From NCBI RefSeq assembly GCF_000024945.1, contig NC_013520.1:1761001-1825000 (forward strand): a DNA stretch of 64,000 nucleotides. Direction: 5' to 3'. The notes beneath the pieces are model-generated. The model saw only the letters and a program-made list of their open reading frames with translations, had not been told where the DNA came from and did not search any database. Position 1 is the stretch's first letter. Each line of letters begins with the position of its first letter. Position numbers and translations under genes: made by a program. The stretch comes from Veillonella parvula DSM 2008 (GTDB lineage: Bacteria; Bacillota; Negativicutes; Veillonellales; Veillonellaceae). Below, in pieces: positions 45,329 to 54,018 of this stretch.

Positions 45329-45727
45329 CTATTTTGCACCCTTAATGAGTCTCAATTTCTTAGTCTTCGTCATACGTTTAATAGCATATTCTCTGCGTTG
45401 TGCTTCTTGTTTTTGGTGAAAGCTTTCAGCATATACCAAGGTCACAGGACGACGTCCTCGCGTATATTTTGCACCACCTGGGATATGTCCATTGTGAGCA
45501 TCTATTCGACGTTTGAGATCTGTAGTCCATCCACAATACAAAGAATCATCAGAGCAACGCACTAAGTAAATATAGTGCATTTCTTTTGATTCATCGCCTT
45601 GAACACTAGCGTCGTTCAAGATTGTATCACAATCTACAATTATACCTTGTACCTCTTGTGTAGATGCGCATTCACCAGAAAGAGACTCTTGAGAAGTACT
45701 TTTCTTATTTGCCATTTTTCGCATCAT
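45329..45727 (-). CDS. GIY-YIG domain protein (YhbQ/UPF0213-like)
   Basis: 132 residues. An unusual 50-residue N-terminal extension, mostly Ser/Asp/Glu-rich, precedes a single GIY-YIG nuclease domain (about 50-128) with YIYLVRCSDDSLYCGWT and the conserved Arg in DLKRRIDAHN. Small stand-alone GIY-YIG proteins are thought to act on DNA, but their role is poorly known. The start overlaps the stop of the cyclophilin gene by 23 bases and is uncertain, since no clear ribosome site is seen; ATG 45715 is an alternative. Confidence 0.78.
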   Translation of the reverse strand: MMRKMANKKSTSQESLSGECASTQEVQGIIVDCDTILNDASVQGDESKEMHYIYLVRCSDDSLYCGWTTDLKRRIDAHNGHIPGGAKYTRGRRPVTLVYAESFHQKQEAQRREYAIKRMTKTKKLRLIKGAK

Positions 45728-46346
45728 CAGTAATCGGCTCCAATGTAATGGTATTGATGATTACTGGTTCAACTGGTTTATCATTGCGACCGGTTTTAAC
45801 CTTGCCAATTTTTTCAACTACATCCATACCTTGTACTACAGTACCGAAGATGGTGTGTTTATTATCTAACCAATCCGTAGGTCCCAAGGTAATGAAAAAT
45901 TGAGAGCCTCCTGTATTAGGTCCACGGTTTGCCATGGCAAGAACGCCCATTTTATTGAAATGTAAATCATTGGAGAATTCATCAGGAATTGTATAGCCCG
46001 GTCCACCGGCACCTGTGCCATCAGGATCTCCACCTTGAATCATAAAGCCTTCGATAACACGATGAAATGTCACACCATTATAGAAGCCTTTTTTCACGAG
46101 ATAATCAAAATTTTTGACCGTAATCGGCGCTTTAGACCCTAACAAACGAACCTTAAATTGACCATAGTTTGTATCAAAGATAGCATATTCATCAGCAATT
46201 GGCGCATTCGTAAAATTAGGCATCGCCACAGTTTCTGCTTTCACAGTATTACCTTGTGGTTGCTCCCCAGTTTTGGTACTACATGCTGTTGTACCAAGTA
46301 CTGTAATCCCCAACATTGCGCATAAAGCCAAGCGTTTCCAGTTCAT
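45705..46346 (-). CDS. Cyclophilin-type peptidyl-prolyl isomerase lipoprotein
   Basis: 213 residues. A signal peptide with lipobox-like LGTTAC (Cys22) is followed by a Ser/Thr/Gln-rich linker and a cyclophilin domain (about 55-205) with FHRVIEGFMIQGGDPDGTG, MANRGPNTGGSQFFI and KHTIFG. It would assist folding of envelope proteins outside the inner membrane. The lipobox is weak at -3. Its stop codon lies within the start of the GIY-YIG gene. Confidence 0.88.
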   Translation of the reverse strand: MNWKRLALCAMLGITVLGTTACSTKTGEQPQGNTVKAETVAMPNFTNAPIADEYAIFDTNYGQFKVRLLGSKAPITVKNFDYLVKKGFYNGVTFHRVIEGFMIQGGDPDGTGAGGPGYTIPDEFSNDLHFNKMGVLAMANRGPNTGGSQFFITLGPTDWLDNKHTIFGTVVQGMDVVEKIGKVKTGRNDKPVEPVIINTITLEPITDDAKNGK

Positions 46347-46412
46347 ATGTCCCCCAAAATACTAATATTATATTTAACTAAATGTAGATTTAAAATTTAC
46401 ATAGAAAAACCG

Positions 46413-46438
46413 CTCAACCCATGAGCGGCTCTTTTTTA
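46413..46438. terminator. Bidirectional terminator upstream of the cyclophilin gene
   Basis: CCGCTC and GAGCGG form a 6-bp GC stem with a 7-nt loop, with T-rich tracts in both directions (TTTTTC on the minus, TTTTTTAG on the plus strand). Confidence 0.7.
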
Positions 46439-46497
46439 GTATATCATATTATGGCGCTATTGAGATTAAAAATATAAAAAAATAATATAACAACAAA

Positions 46498-46528
46498 AAA
46501 CAGAGCTTCAAAGGAGCTCTGTTTTTGT
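46498..46528 (-). terminator. Intrinsic terminator after the second DUF3829 gene
   Basis: AAAAACAGAGCT and AGCTCTGTTTTT make a 12-bp stem with a 7-nt loop, symmetrical so that it can work on either strand; 30 bases past the stop codon. Confidence 0.87.
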
Positions 46529-46558
46529 AGGCCTCAACTAATCACTTAGTTAATTCGA

Positions 46559-47467
46559 TTATTTAGAGTCAAATTGGTCTGGAGTTGTATTATTATAAGA
46601 CTCAATATAATTATTGAAATTCTCAATCATGTCGTTAAGATTATTTTCATTTGCATCAGTAAGTACTTGACGTACAGAACCAACTACAGAGTTATAAGAG
46701 TTAACAAGCACTTCTCCACGATCATTATTTATGCTCTTAAGCAATGTTTGAATTTCATTAAGTTCTTTTTCTACAGCTTGTTTGTCTGCATTTTTAGGAG
46801 CTTTTTCTACATTTTCTACAAGAGTAGTCAAGCGAAGCGTAGATTCCATTGCTGCTGCATAGCCTTTTTTACCGTCTTTTTTCAATTTTTCGATTTGTTT
46901 CTTAGTTTGTTCAGTGTTAGCTTTGTTAAGAGCATCATTGAACTTCGCATAAGCTGCATCAAATTTTTCTACTTGTGCTACGTATTTAGCTGCTAGTTCT
47001 TTACCTTTAGCACCACCATCGTTCATGTAGGCTTTAGAGTCATCATAAGCTTTCAAATCTTTGAATGTTGGTACTAATTCATTAAGAATATTTAATACAT
47101 TATCACGTTCTGTATCAACTTCTTTAAATGTAGAACCTTCTTTTTTAGATTTTTCCAAAGCATCTTTTAAAGTATCATAGTGAGGTTGACGACCAATAGC
47201 ACCTTCTTGGAAACCACCCTTTAGTTTAGCCAAACTATCTGCATAGTTTTGACCCCAAGTTGCATTATCACCATTGAAGCGATTTGTTGCATCAATAAGT
47301 GTATTAAGCTTATCAGCTGCTTTCTCATCGCTACCGCCATCAACTACGGAGGATACTACGGAGCCAATGCCACCCGCTTTATCACTGCCACAACCAGAAA
47401 CAAATAAACCTGCTGTCAATGCCGCTACACAAAGTAAAGTTGAAAATAATCTGCGTTTATTGTTCAT
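46559..47467 (-). CDS. DUF3829-like lipoprotein
   Basis: 302 residues from ATG 47467 (GGAGAAGAG upstream); an in-frame start at 47512 would precede the signal peptide with a hydrophilic tail and is rejected. A lipoprotein signal ends in FVSGC (Cys21), then a Gly/Ser linker and a helical domain like that at 10007-10936, of the DUF3829 type. The two have similar length and motif order (ELAAKYV, AMESTLRL) but differ in anchoring: lipid here, membrane helix there. Function unknown. Confidence 0.78.
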   Translation of the reverse strand: MNNKRRLFSTLLCVAALTAGLFVSGCGSDKAGGIGSVVSSVVDGGSDEKAADKLNTLIDATNRFNGDNATWGQNYADSLAKLKGGFQEGAIGRQPHYDTLKDALEKSKKEGSTFKEVDTERDNVLNILNELVPTFKDLKAYDDSKAYMNDGGAKGKELAAKYVAQVEKFDAAYAKFNDALNKANTEQTKKQIEKLKKDGKKGYAAAMESTLRLTTLVENVEKAPKNADKQAVEKELNEIQTLLKSINNDRGEVLVNSYNSVVGSVRQVLTDANENNLNDMIENFNNYIESYNNTTPDQFDSK

Positions 47468-47603
47468 ATCTTCTCTTCTCCTTTTAACACATGAATATTG
47501 AACTAAGCGCATTATACTAACTATACTACACCAATTCTGTAGCCACAGCTACAAAAATAAATCTTCATATAAACTTCACCTGGCTTAGGGGCATTAGCGA
47601 TAA

Positions 47604-48380
47604 TTAATCAATCCATTTAAAATGCTTACACGCATTATAAATGCCATCTTTATCACAGTCTGTAGTAATATAATCAGCCTTTGCCTTTAATTCAGGGCGC
47701 GCATTACCCATAGCAATATTTAGCCACTCAGGCCTAAACATAGACAGATCATTATACCCATCACCAAATACAACAGCTTGATTTGGCTGCATTCCAAAGT
47801 GTTCAAGCATATTACGAATACCCAACGCCTTTTCCATAGGCTCATATAGAACACAGCCATCACCATAACGAATGAGCTTATGTGTCATATGCTCGATATC
47901 CTTCTCCTCTTCCTCTCCTTCCTTGAAAAACACATAAATCTTATAAAATTCTTCAACACTATGAAAGTCAAAATTAGGGTCTACAGTTGTTTTAAATACA
48001 TCCCAATTTGGATGCCACTCTAAAATTTCCTTATACGGCGTAATACGACCGAGTTTATTACGGTCAGTTACGGCCCAAGGAATATTATGTGATTCTAAAT
48101 ACTCTAAATATTTAATACATGCATCACGATCCATACCTATCATGGATACCAATTCATTATTAACAGTGATACTGTGACCACCATCTGCTACGAAATCAGT
48201 AAGGCCTGCTTGCTCTGCGAAACGCTTAGCATCCACTTGAATACGACCAGTTGCTAAGGCTACACGGTGACCACGACGCTTTAACTCATCTAAACTGTAT
48301 TGAGCACTTTCAGGGATTTTACCTTCAGGCCATACAGCTAAGGTATTATCGATATCGAAAAAGAAAAACTTCTGTTCCAC
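47604..48380 (-). CDS. HAD-superfamily Cof-type phosphatase
   Basis: 258 residues. Motif I FFFDIDNT gives nucleophile Asp9 and acid/base Asp11, and the C-terminal GDGYNDLSMF carries the Mg-binding aspartates, with the C2-type cap between. Cof-type HADs dephosphorylate sugar phosphates or flavin and pyridoxal phosphates; the substrate cannot be told from sequence. It lies 8 bases after the DUF1653 gene on the same strand. Confidence 0.85.
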   Translation of the reverse strand: MEQKFFFFDIDNTLAVWPEGKIPESAQYSLDELKRRGHRVALATGRIQVDAKRFAEQAGLTDFVADGGHSITVNNELVSMIGMDRDACIKYLEYLESHNIPWAVTDRNKLGRITPYKEILEWHPNWDVFKTTVDPNFDFHSVEEFYKIYVFFKEGEEEEKDIEHMTHKLIRYGDGCVLYEPMEKALGIRNMLEHFGMQPNQAVVFGDGYNDLSMFRPEWLNIAMGNARPELKAKADYITTDCDKDGIYNACKHFKWID

Positions 48381-48388
48381 AGGCCCTC

Positions 48389-48625
48389 CTAATCGCGTCC
48401 ACTCATCAGCTTAAACCGCTCTTTTTGTTTTACATCTGGATATTTTTCATGGTCCACATCACTCAAAAACATATCTAGTGGTCGTACATATAAGTCACGT
48501 TGATCATATAATTTTTGATATACCACGAACTGTTCACTCGTTTCCGAATGAGTTGCAACATCTAACACGTAATAGTACATGCCTTTAAAATGACGATATA
48601 AGCCACCCTTTACAATTTCTTGCAT
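48389..48625 (-). CDS. DUF1653 family protein
   Basis: 78 residues matching DUF1653: GLYRHFKGMYYYVLDVATHSET, then VVYQKLYDQRDLYVRPLDMF. This small family is widespread and of unknown function. The ATG follows a short AGGTTATAAATG-like leader. It probably shares a transcript with the HAD gene. Confidence 0.82.
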   Translation of the reverse strand: MQEIVKGGLYRHFKGMYYYVLDVATHSETSEQFVVYQKLYDQRDLYVRPLDMFLSDVDHEKYPDVKQKERFKLMSGRD

Positions 48626-48669
48626 TTATAACCTCATCACATAACATACACAAATAGTTACAAACCATA

Positions 48670-49743
48670 TTAATCAAGAGATTCCATATATTGAATAGCC
48701 TTAGTCAACATATCTGCTGTAATTTTATATGGAGATACATCAATATCATGAACAGATGTAGCCTTTTCAACAATTTGAGGAATATGCGATGCAGTAAGAT
48801 CTAATTGTGAAAGTTTAGTAGGCCAACCTAATTCGCGATATACTGGCAACCACCGTTGTAACTCATCCATTTGTTGGTCAACGGTTAACAAAATAAGTAA
48901 GCCATAAGCTACTATTTCACCATGCAAATGATTTTCTTCTGTTTCTTTATTAGTAACACAGCCATAACATACAGCATGAGCCATGTTGCTATTATATGCC
49001 ATAGGAACACAACCTGATACAACACCGGTAGTAAAGATAACAGTCATAGCAATGGTATCAAAGGCATCACTACGTTTATTAGCTTGACTATCTTTATAGG
49101 CTTGTATACCATGTGCTAAAATTGGTTCACTACACATAGAAGCTAGAGTAAGGCCTAACTGAGTATTATAGTCTTGCTCGCGATTGCGAGCAGAAAGATG
49201 AGTTTCATAGTGTTTTGCAATAGTATCTCCCATTCCTGCCCACAAGTAACGGCTTGGTGCTTCTACGAGAATATCAGCATCAATAAAGCAGTGCACAGGA
49301 GGATGATTTACAAAAGCTACGTCATCAAAAGTATGATCTGCCGTGTATACAGCTGCCACTTCTGACGTTGCCGCACAAGTAGATGCAATGGTTGGAATTG
49401 TAAAGAATGGTTTATCATCTAACTCTATAGCTACTACTTTTACTGTATCCATGGCCTTACCACCACCAACAGCAAACAAAAAGTCCGCATCTTTTACAGA
49501 TACCATTTGTGCAATTTCCTTGCCTCGAGCAAAAGTACACTCTCCACCAAAGTGGATAATATCTAGCACCTTAATCCCCGCTTTATCAAGCACGGGACGA
49601 ATGTGTGGCAAAGCTTTAGAAAGAGCTGTTTCGCCACCGATGATAGCTACAGACTTGCCATATAATTTTGTAAACTTTGGAATAGCGTCAAATACATCAT
49701 GACCTCCAAAACTATAACTAGGTAAACAATGAGTACTACGCAT
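48670..49743 (-). CDS. Iron-containing alcohol/glycerol dehydrogenase-family oxidoreductase
   Basis: 357 residues of the GldA-like family. The NAD-binding GGGKAMDTVK (about 93-102) and IPTIASTCAATSEVAAVY (near 117-134) segments are present, and metal-binding His residues lie in the AHGIQA and HGE regions. The pattern is nearest to E. coli YbdH/HcxA-like enzymes, which act on hydroxy acids, rather than to true glycerol dehydrogenase; substrate is unknown. It is a single gene, with DUF1653 downstream after a 44-base gap. Confidence 0.85.
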   Translation of the reverse strand: MRSTHCLPSYSFGGHDVFDAIPKFTKLYGKSVAIIGGETALSKALPHIRPVLDKAGIKVLDIIHFGGECTFARGKEIAQMVSVKDADFLFAVGGGKAMDTVKVVAIELDDKPFFTIPTIASTCAATSEVAAVYTADHTFDDVAFVNHPPVHCFIDADILVEAPSRYLWAGMGDTIAKHYETHLSARNREQDYNTQLGLTLASMCSEPILAHGIQAYKDSQANKRSDAFDTIAMTVIFTTGVVSGCVPMAYNSNMAHAVCYGCVTNKETEENHLHGEIVAYGLLILLTVDQQMDELQRWLPVYRELGWPTKLSQLDLTASHIPQIVEKATSVHDIDVSPYKITADMLTKAIQYMESLD

Positions 49744-49843
49744 AAAATTTCCTTCCTTCTTTTATCATTTATATCCTTATTTATCCTTATTATAGAAACT
49801 TCTACACACAAAATCAATTTTATATGACAACAATCAAAACATA

Positions 49844-49884
49844 AAAAGGCTCTATACTCTCACAAAATGAAAGCATAGAGCCTT
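49844..49884 (-). terminator. Intrinsic terminator after brnQ
   Basis: AAAGGCTCTAT and ATAGAGCCTTT form an 11-bp stem with a long loop; the loop contains a further CTC/GAAAG stretch. The minus strand carries T-rich sequence after it. Confidence 0.8.
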
Positions 49885-49892
49885 TATCTTTA

Positions 49893-51230
49893 TTACTTAT
49901 TATCGGAAGCAAGACCTTTATGGATAAGGCCTACAACGAAGCCTAATACCGCAAAGCTCACCCATCCCATACCAGCACTTTGGAATGGAATATATTGAGC
50001 AAAGAGCTGTTCCAAAGCTGTAGGTGCAATACCTGCAGTTTCAAGACCAGTCATGAGGGCAGAGATCATTGTGAAAGCCATAGTCCATGCATATACGCAA
50101 CGACGACCACCAAACACATTATGAAGAAGTGCCAACAAAATGATTACGATAGTCAACGGATACAAGAGCATCAACACAGGGATTGCTGCACTGATGATTG
50201 TTTTCAAGCCAAACATACTGAGGACAAACGCCGCTAGAGAGAAAATTACTACATATAATTTGTAGCTAATCTTTGGTGTCAGCTTGTGGAAATACGTACC
50301 GCAAGAAGTGATAAGGCCAATACTTGTAGACAAGCAAGCTAGCAGAACGATGATAGCCAAGATGATTTGACCGAACTCACCAAACAAATAGTTAGCACTT
50401 ACGGACAATACAGGAGCCCCTGTCTCGAACAAACCAAAGCGTTCAACACTTGTAGCACCGATATTAGCGATAAATACATACACGATACCAAGAAGGCCTA
50501 CCGCAATTGCACCTACCTCCATTACTGTTTTTGTAATCACAGCACGAGATGTAGCACCACTGAGGCGTACAAAATCGATTACAAGAATAGCAAATACTAC
50601 GGAAGCTAAGGCATCCATTGTATTGTAGCCATCTAAGAAGCCTTGTAACACAGCCGTTGGTGCATCACCATATGCCAGTTGTGGTACCGCATACCCACCA
50701 AGTGGAGTAATAAAGGATTTAACAATCAACAACAAAATTACAAGTAGTAAAGCTGGTGTCAAAATATTACCGATACGGTTAACAAGTTTTTGCGGACTAA
50801 TAGATAACCACAAAGAAATACCAAAGAATAATGCCAAGAAAATTGGTTCCATATTCATATTCATGCTTAAACCTTCAGCAAAAGGTTTAATTGCGATTTC
50901 ATAAGCTACAGTACCAGTACGCGGCGTCGCAAACATTGGACCAATACTCAAGTATAAAGAAATTGTGTACAACAAGCCATAAATCGGATGCACACGACTT
51001 GCAAGTTCTTCAACATCTTTACAGGAAGAGTAACCCATAGCTGCAACCCCTAAGAGTGGAAGTCCTACACCAGTTAATACGAAACCGAGCAATGCCCAAC
51101 CGACATTATCACCAGCTTGTTGACCTAAGGCCGCTGGGAAGATCAAGTTCCCTGCCCCAAAGAATAGAGCAAATAACATCATGCCTATAGCCAGATAAGC
51201 ACGGGTCGACAGATTATCGTTACCATTCAT
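49893..51230 (-). CDS. brnQ: Branched-chain amino acid carrier BrnQ
   Basis: 445 residues with about 12 membrane segments. BrnQ features are FALFFGAGNLIFPAALGQQAG near residue 18 and IGPMFATPRTGTVAYEIA near 96. It imports Leu/Val/Ile with Na+. ATG 51230 follows AAAGGGGGTTAC. An inverted repeat (51240-51287) spans its promoter and ribosome site region. Confidence 0.93.
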   Translation of the reverse strand: MNGNDNLSTRAYLAIGMMLFALFFGAGNLIFPAALGQQAGDNVGWALLGFVLTGVGLPLLGVAAMGYSSCKDVEELASRVHPIYGLLYTISLYLSIGPMFATPRTGTVAYEIAIKPFAEGLSMNMNMEPIFLALFFGISLWLSISPQKLVNRIGNILTPALLLVILLLIVKSFITPLGGYAVPQLAYGDAPTAVLQGFLDGYNTMDALASVVFAILVIDFVRLSGATSRAVITKTVMEVGAIAVGLLGIVYVFIANIGATSVERFGLFETGAPVLSVSANYLFGEFGQIILAIIVLLACLSTSIGLITSCGTYFHKLTPKISYKLYVVIFSLAAFVLSMFGLKTIISAAIPVLMLLYPLTIVIILLALLHNVFGGRRCVYAWTMAFTMISALMTGLETAGIAPTALEQLFAQYIPFQSAGMGWVSFAVLGFVVGLIHKGLASDNK

Positions 51231-51239
51231 AAATGTAAC

Positions 51240-51287
51240 CCCCTTTAGGTTATATAAAAATAATATTACTATTATAATCTAAAGGGG
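51240..51287. promoter_or_regulatory. Inverted repeat bracketing the brnQ promoter -10
   Basis: CCCCTTTAG (51240-51248) and CTAAAGGGG (51279-51287) are perfect 9-bp arms 30 bases apart. On the minus strand a TTGTAT-18-TATAAT promoter has the -10 in the loop, and the proximal arm forms the Shine-Dalgarno region of brnQ. One arm is upstream of the start of transcription, so a DNA-level operator is more likely than an RNA hairpin. Confidence 0.45.
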
Positions 51288-51434
51288 CTTGGGTATACAA
51301 GAAAAATATCCTCACTATTCTATATCCGTATAGAGTTATTCCCATAAGTAACAGACTTTAACTTTTACTTATAGAAATAAGTAGATAAATTCCTATTTTA
51401 CAGTAATCATTACAGACTATTAATTGGTCATTCA

Positions 51435-53438
51435 CTACAAAAGATTTCTTATATGAACTTGTACATCATAAAAGGTGCTCCCCCATCCCTGATCGGTAGG
51501 ACGAGCTGCGGTAAGCGCATTGATTGCCACGTGAGGATCACTCGATTGAGATTGCCACCATACACCTAGTGTTACCAATGTCCCTCTCTGTACTTCATCG
51601 TCGTAGTATGCTTTAATTTTTACACTGCCACGATCGTTATAGATTTCTACCTCAGCACCATCGTTTATGTTATACATTTTTGCATCTTCTGGATGGATGC
51701 GAAGTTTCATCAACTCAGGATCATTAAAGTCTAATTCGCAGAAGCTAGAGTCCAAAATTCGAATATCATTACCATTTATAAGCCAAAACGGTGCATTATC
51801 ACCATATGGAGGCATATACCGAATTAATGGTTCTACATCCTGCGGATTATATAATTCAATTTTTCCAGACGGTGTTTTGAAATCCATCTTATAACTTTCA
51901 GGTACCGTCATCTCCACAGGCTCACCATTTAAAATCAACTCTTGGTCCCTCTTGGATATACGACTCGAAGTCCGCACAATTTGTTCAATAAGATCTTTTT
52001 CACTAAGGTCAAAAAAATCATCCTCCAACCCCATGCGTTTTGCTAACTCAGCAATAACTTGCCAGTTGGAACGAGATTCACCAATTGGCTCAATCAATTT
52101 GTAACCCGTCCCAATTGTGTAATGACCATAAGAATTATAAATATCATCATGCTCCACAGATGTTGTGGCTGGTAAAATAATATCAGCATACTTACAAGTA
52201 TCCGTAAAGAAACGCTCATGTACCACAGTGAATAAGTCATCGCGCATCAACCCTCTACGTACAACATTCTGGTCAGGAGCTGTGATAGCCGGATTTGAAG
52301 AGAAGATATATAAACTATGAACTTTAGTTCCTTCAGGGTTTATAAGCATTTCACCCAGTTTAATCATAGGCATCAATCGTTTAGCTGGCGCATGAACATG
52401 AGCCTGTTGCATCACATCTTTGCCAATAAATTTACTACCACTAGCACTCGACAACAATCCACCCCCAGGATATTGCCATGCTCCAACCACAGCAGGCAAG
52501 GCATTAATAGCACGGCATGTCATAGCACCATTGCCATATCGAGATAGTCCACTGCCGAGACGAATAAACGGCGCTTTTGACTTTGCATAAGCATGAGCAA
52601 ACTCAGTCATCCGCTCCACAGAAACACCGCAAATTTCAGCCGCTTTTCCCGGCGTAAAGTCAAGCAACACCTCTTTTACCAACTCATCGTAGCCTTGGAC
52701 ATGCTTCTTAATAAAATCTATATCTGCCAAGCCATCACGATGAATGATATGGAGCATCCCTAAAGCTAGTGCTCCATCACTACCTGGTTTAACGTAAATA
52801 TGCTCATGAGCTTGGCTAAAAGTATAGGTTTTATGAGTATCGATAATCCAAACGCGAGCCCCCTTCTTTTTCGCAATGTTCACATCATGTAAAATATGAA
52901 CATCTGTGGCTGTCGCATTTATCCCCCACAAGACGATAAGATCACTATGTTGCGCCTCTTGTGGTTTAATCGCTAAGGTATCACCGTAAACAGAACGGAA
53001 CCCCGCTTGTTTGGCAGGAGAACAAATACCTCGATCTTGGTCTGTAGCACCAATACGGCGGAAAAAATAATCTGCCGCAGGACTCTGAATAACCCCCATT
53101 GTTCCTGCATAAGAGTAACGCAAAATACTTTCACTGCCATAAGTATCAATAGTTTCTTTGAAATTATTGACAATTGCATCAAGGGCTTCATCCCAACTAA
53201 TACGAGTGTACTGATCTTCACCAATCCCCTTTTTACCGACACGCTTCATAGGGTACTTCAAGCGCAACGGAGAATGGATTACTTTTTCATAATGTGCCAT
53301 CTTAGGGCATAGCGTACCTCTTGTGAAAGCATGTGCTCTATCCCCTCGAACAGATATTACTTTATTATTATCGACTGATACAATGAGTCCGCATGCATCA
53401 GGACAATCGTAAGGGCATACAGATTTATATTCTTTCAT
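51435..53438 (-). CDS. Molybdopterin-dependent oxidoreductase (DMSO reductase family)
   Basis: 667 residues from ATG 53438 (GAGGTG 6 bases upstream); GTG 53447 is an alternative. A [4Fe-4S] site (Cys8, Cys12, Cys16, Cys44) begins the protein, followed by the Mo-bis-MGD-binding domains. A possible metal-ligand Cys is in GICSPAKQAG (about 141-150). There is no Tat signal, so it is cytoplasmic, and no partner subunit is adjacent. The substrate is unknown; nitrate, formate, sulfur-compound and hydroxylation enzymes all share this fold. Confidence 0.85.
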   Translation of the reverse strand: MKEYKSVCPYDCPDACGLIVSVDNNKVISVRGDRAHAFTRGTLCPKMAHYEKVIHSPLRLKYPMKRVGKKGIGEDQYTRISWDEALDAIVNNFKETIDTYGSESILRYSYAGTMGVIQSPAADYFFRRIGATDQDRGICSPAKQAGFRSVYGDTLAIKPQEAQHSDLIVLWGINATATDVHILHDVNIAKKKGARVWIIDTHKTYTFSQAHEHIYVKPGSDGALALGMLHIIHRDGLADIDFIKKHVQGYDELVKEVLLDFTPGKAAEICGVSVERMTEFAHAYAKSKAPFIRLGSGLSRYGNGAMTCRAINALPAVVGAWQYPGGGLLSSASGSKFIGKDVMQQAHVHAPAKRLMPMIKLGEMLINPEGTKVHSLYIFSSNPAITAPDQNVVRRGLMRDDLFTVVHERFFTDTCKYADIILPATTSVEHDDIYNSYGHYTIGTGYKLIEPIGESRSNWQVIAELAKRMGLEDDFFDLSEKDLIEQIVRTSSRISKRDQELILNGEPVEMTVPESYKMDFKTPSGKIELYNPQDVEPLIRYMPPYGDNAPFWLINGNDIRILDSSFCELDFNDPELMKLRIHPEDAKMYNINDGAEVEIYNDRGSVKIKAYYDDEVQRGTLVTLGVWWQSQSSDPHVAINALTAARPTDQGWGSTFYDVQVHIRNLL

Positions 53439-53817
53439 GATAAGCACCTCGCTTATAAATTGTACAAACTATAGGATGTATATTTATATTATAGTATAGT
53501 ATGACTCGTATAAGTATAACCTTTTGCACATATTCTGAATTAAAAAGGTTTTAGAAATGATTATTTTATGTATATCAATGCATTCAATTATCACATTACA
53601 TTTATGACCTCATCATTTATTTTGATATATGTAGTTAAACATTTCAAGTTTTATCGATATCTATCCATTATCATTCTTGTCCAATTCCTAAACAGATATA
53701 CTAATAAGTTCTATAAAAATACCAAAATTCTTCAAAAAAATCATGCAATCATTACTAAAAGTCATAACCATATAGTTTTAGATATAATCAGACATTTTAA
53801 TAGCGTCGTATAGATTA
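53439..53817. other. AT-rich intergenic stretch
   Basis: Upstream of the molybdopterin enzyme on the minus strand and of the lactate dehydrogenase on the plus strand. An ORF at 53568-53813 (81 codons) has poor composition and no ribosome site; nothing else was recognised. Confidence 0.4.
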
Positions 53818-53833
53818 TGTGACAAAAATCACC
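53818..53833. promoter_or_regulatory. Crp/Fnr-like operator upstream of the lactate/malate dehydrogenase
   Basis: TGTGA-N6-TCACC, one base from the ideal TGTGA-N6-TCACA. Its centre is about 88 bases upstream of the start of transcription predicted from TTCAAT-17-TATACT (53878-53906), a distance suited to activation. A similar site precedes gdhA. Confidence 0.5.
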
Positions 53834-53877
53834 GGTACGTATGCGTATTTAGTAATGTCGTTCAGACTGTAAGACTA

Positions 53878-53906
53878 TTCAATCTCACTTGTTTCTGTGC
53901 TATACT
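53878..53906 (+). promoter_or_regulatory. Promoter of the lactate/malate dehydrogenase gene
   Basis: TTCAAT (53878-53883), 17-base spacer, TATACT (53901-53906). The leader of about 105 bases that follows has an AAGAGG ribosome site just before the ATG at 54019. Confidence 0.55.
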
Positions 53907-54018
53907 GACAGTGTCATTTGAGAGGATATAGAACTCACAAGAAATCATTTTGAATTCATGGTTATCTAATGTGAAGTAGCTATATCAGGTACATATTTTC
54001 TGAAAAGAGGTTTTAACG

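Noticed and set aside
53568-53813. 81-codon plus-strand ORF
   Set aside because: AT-rich composition with Phe/Ile/Asn/Lys bias, no ribosome site, no recognisable domain.
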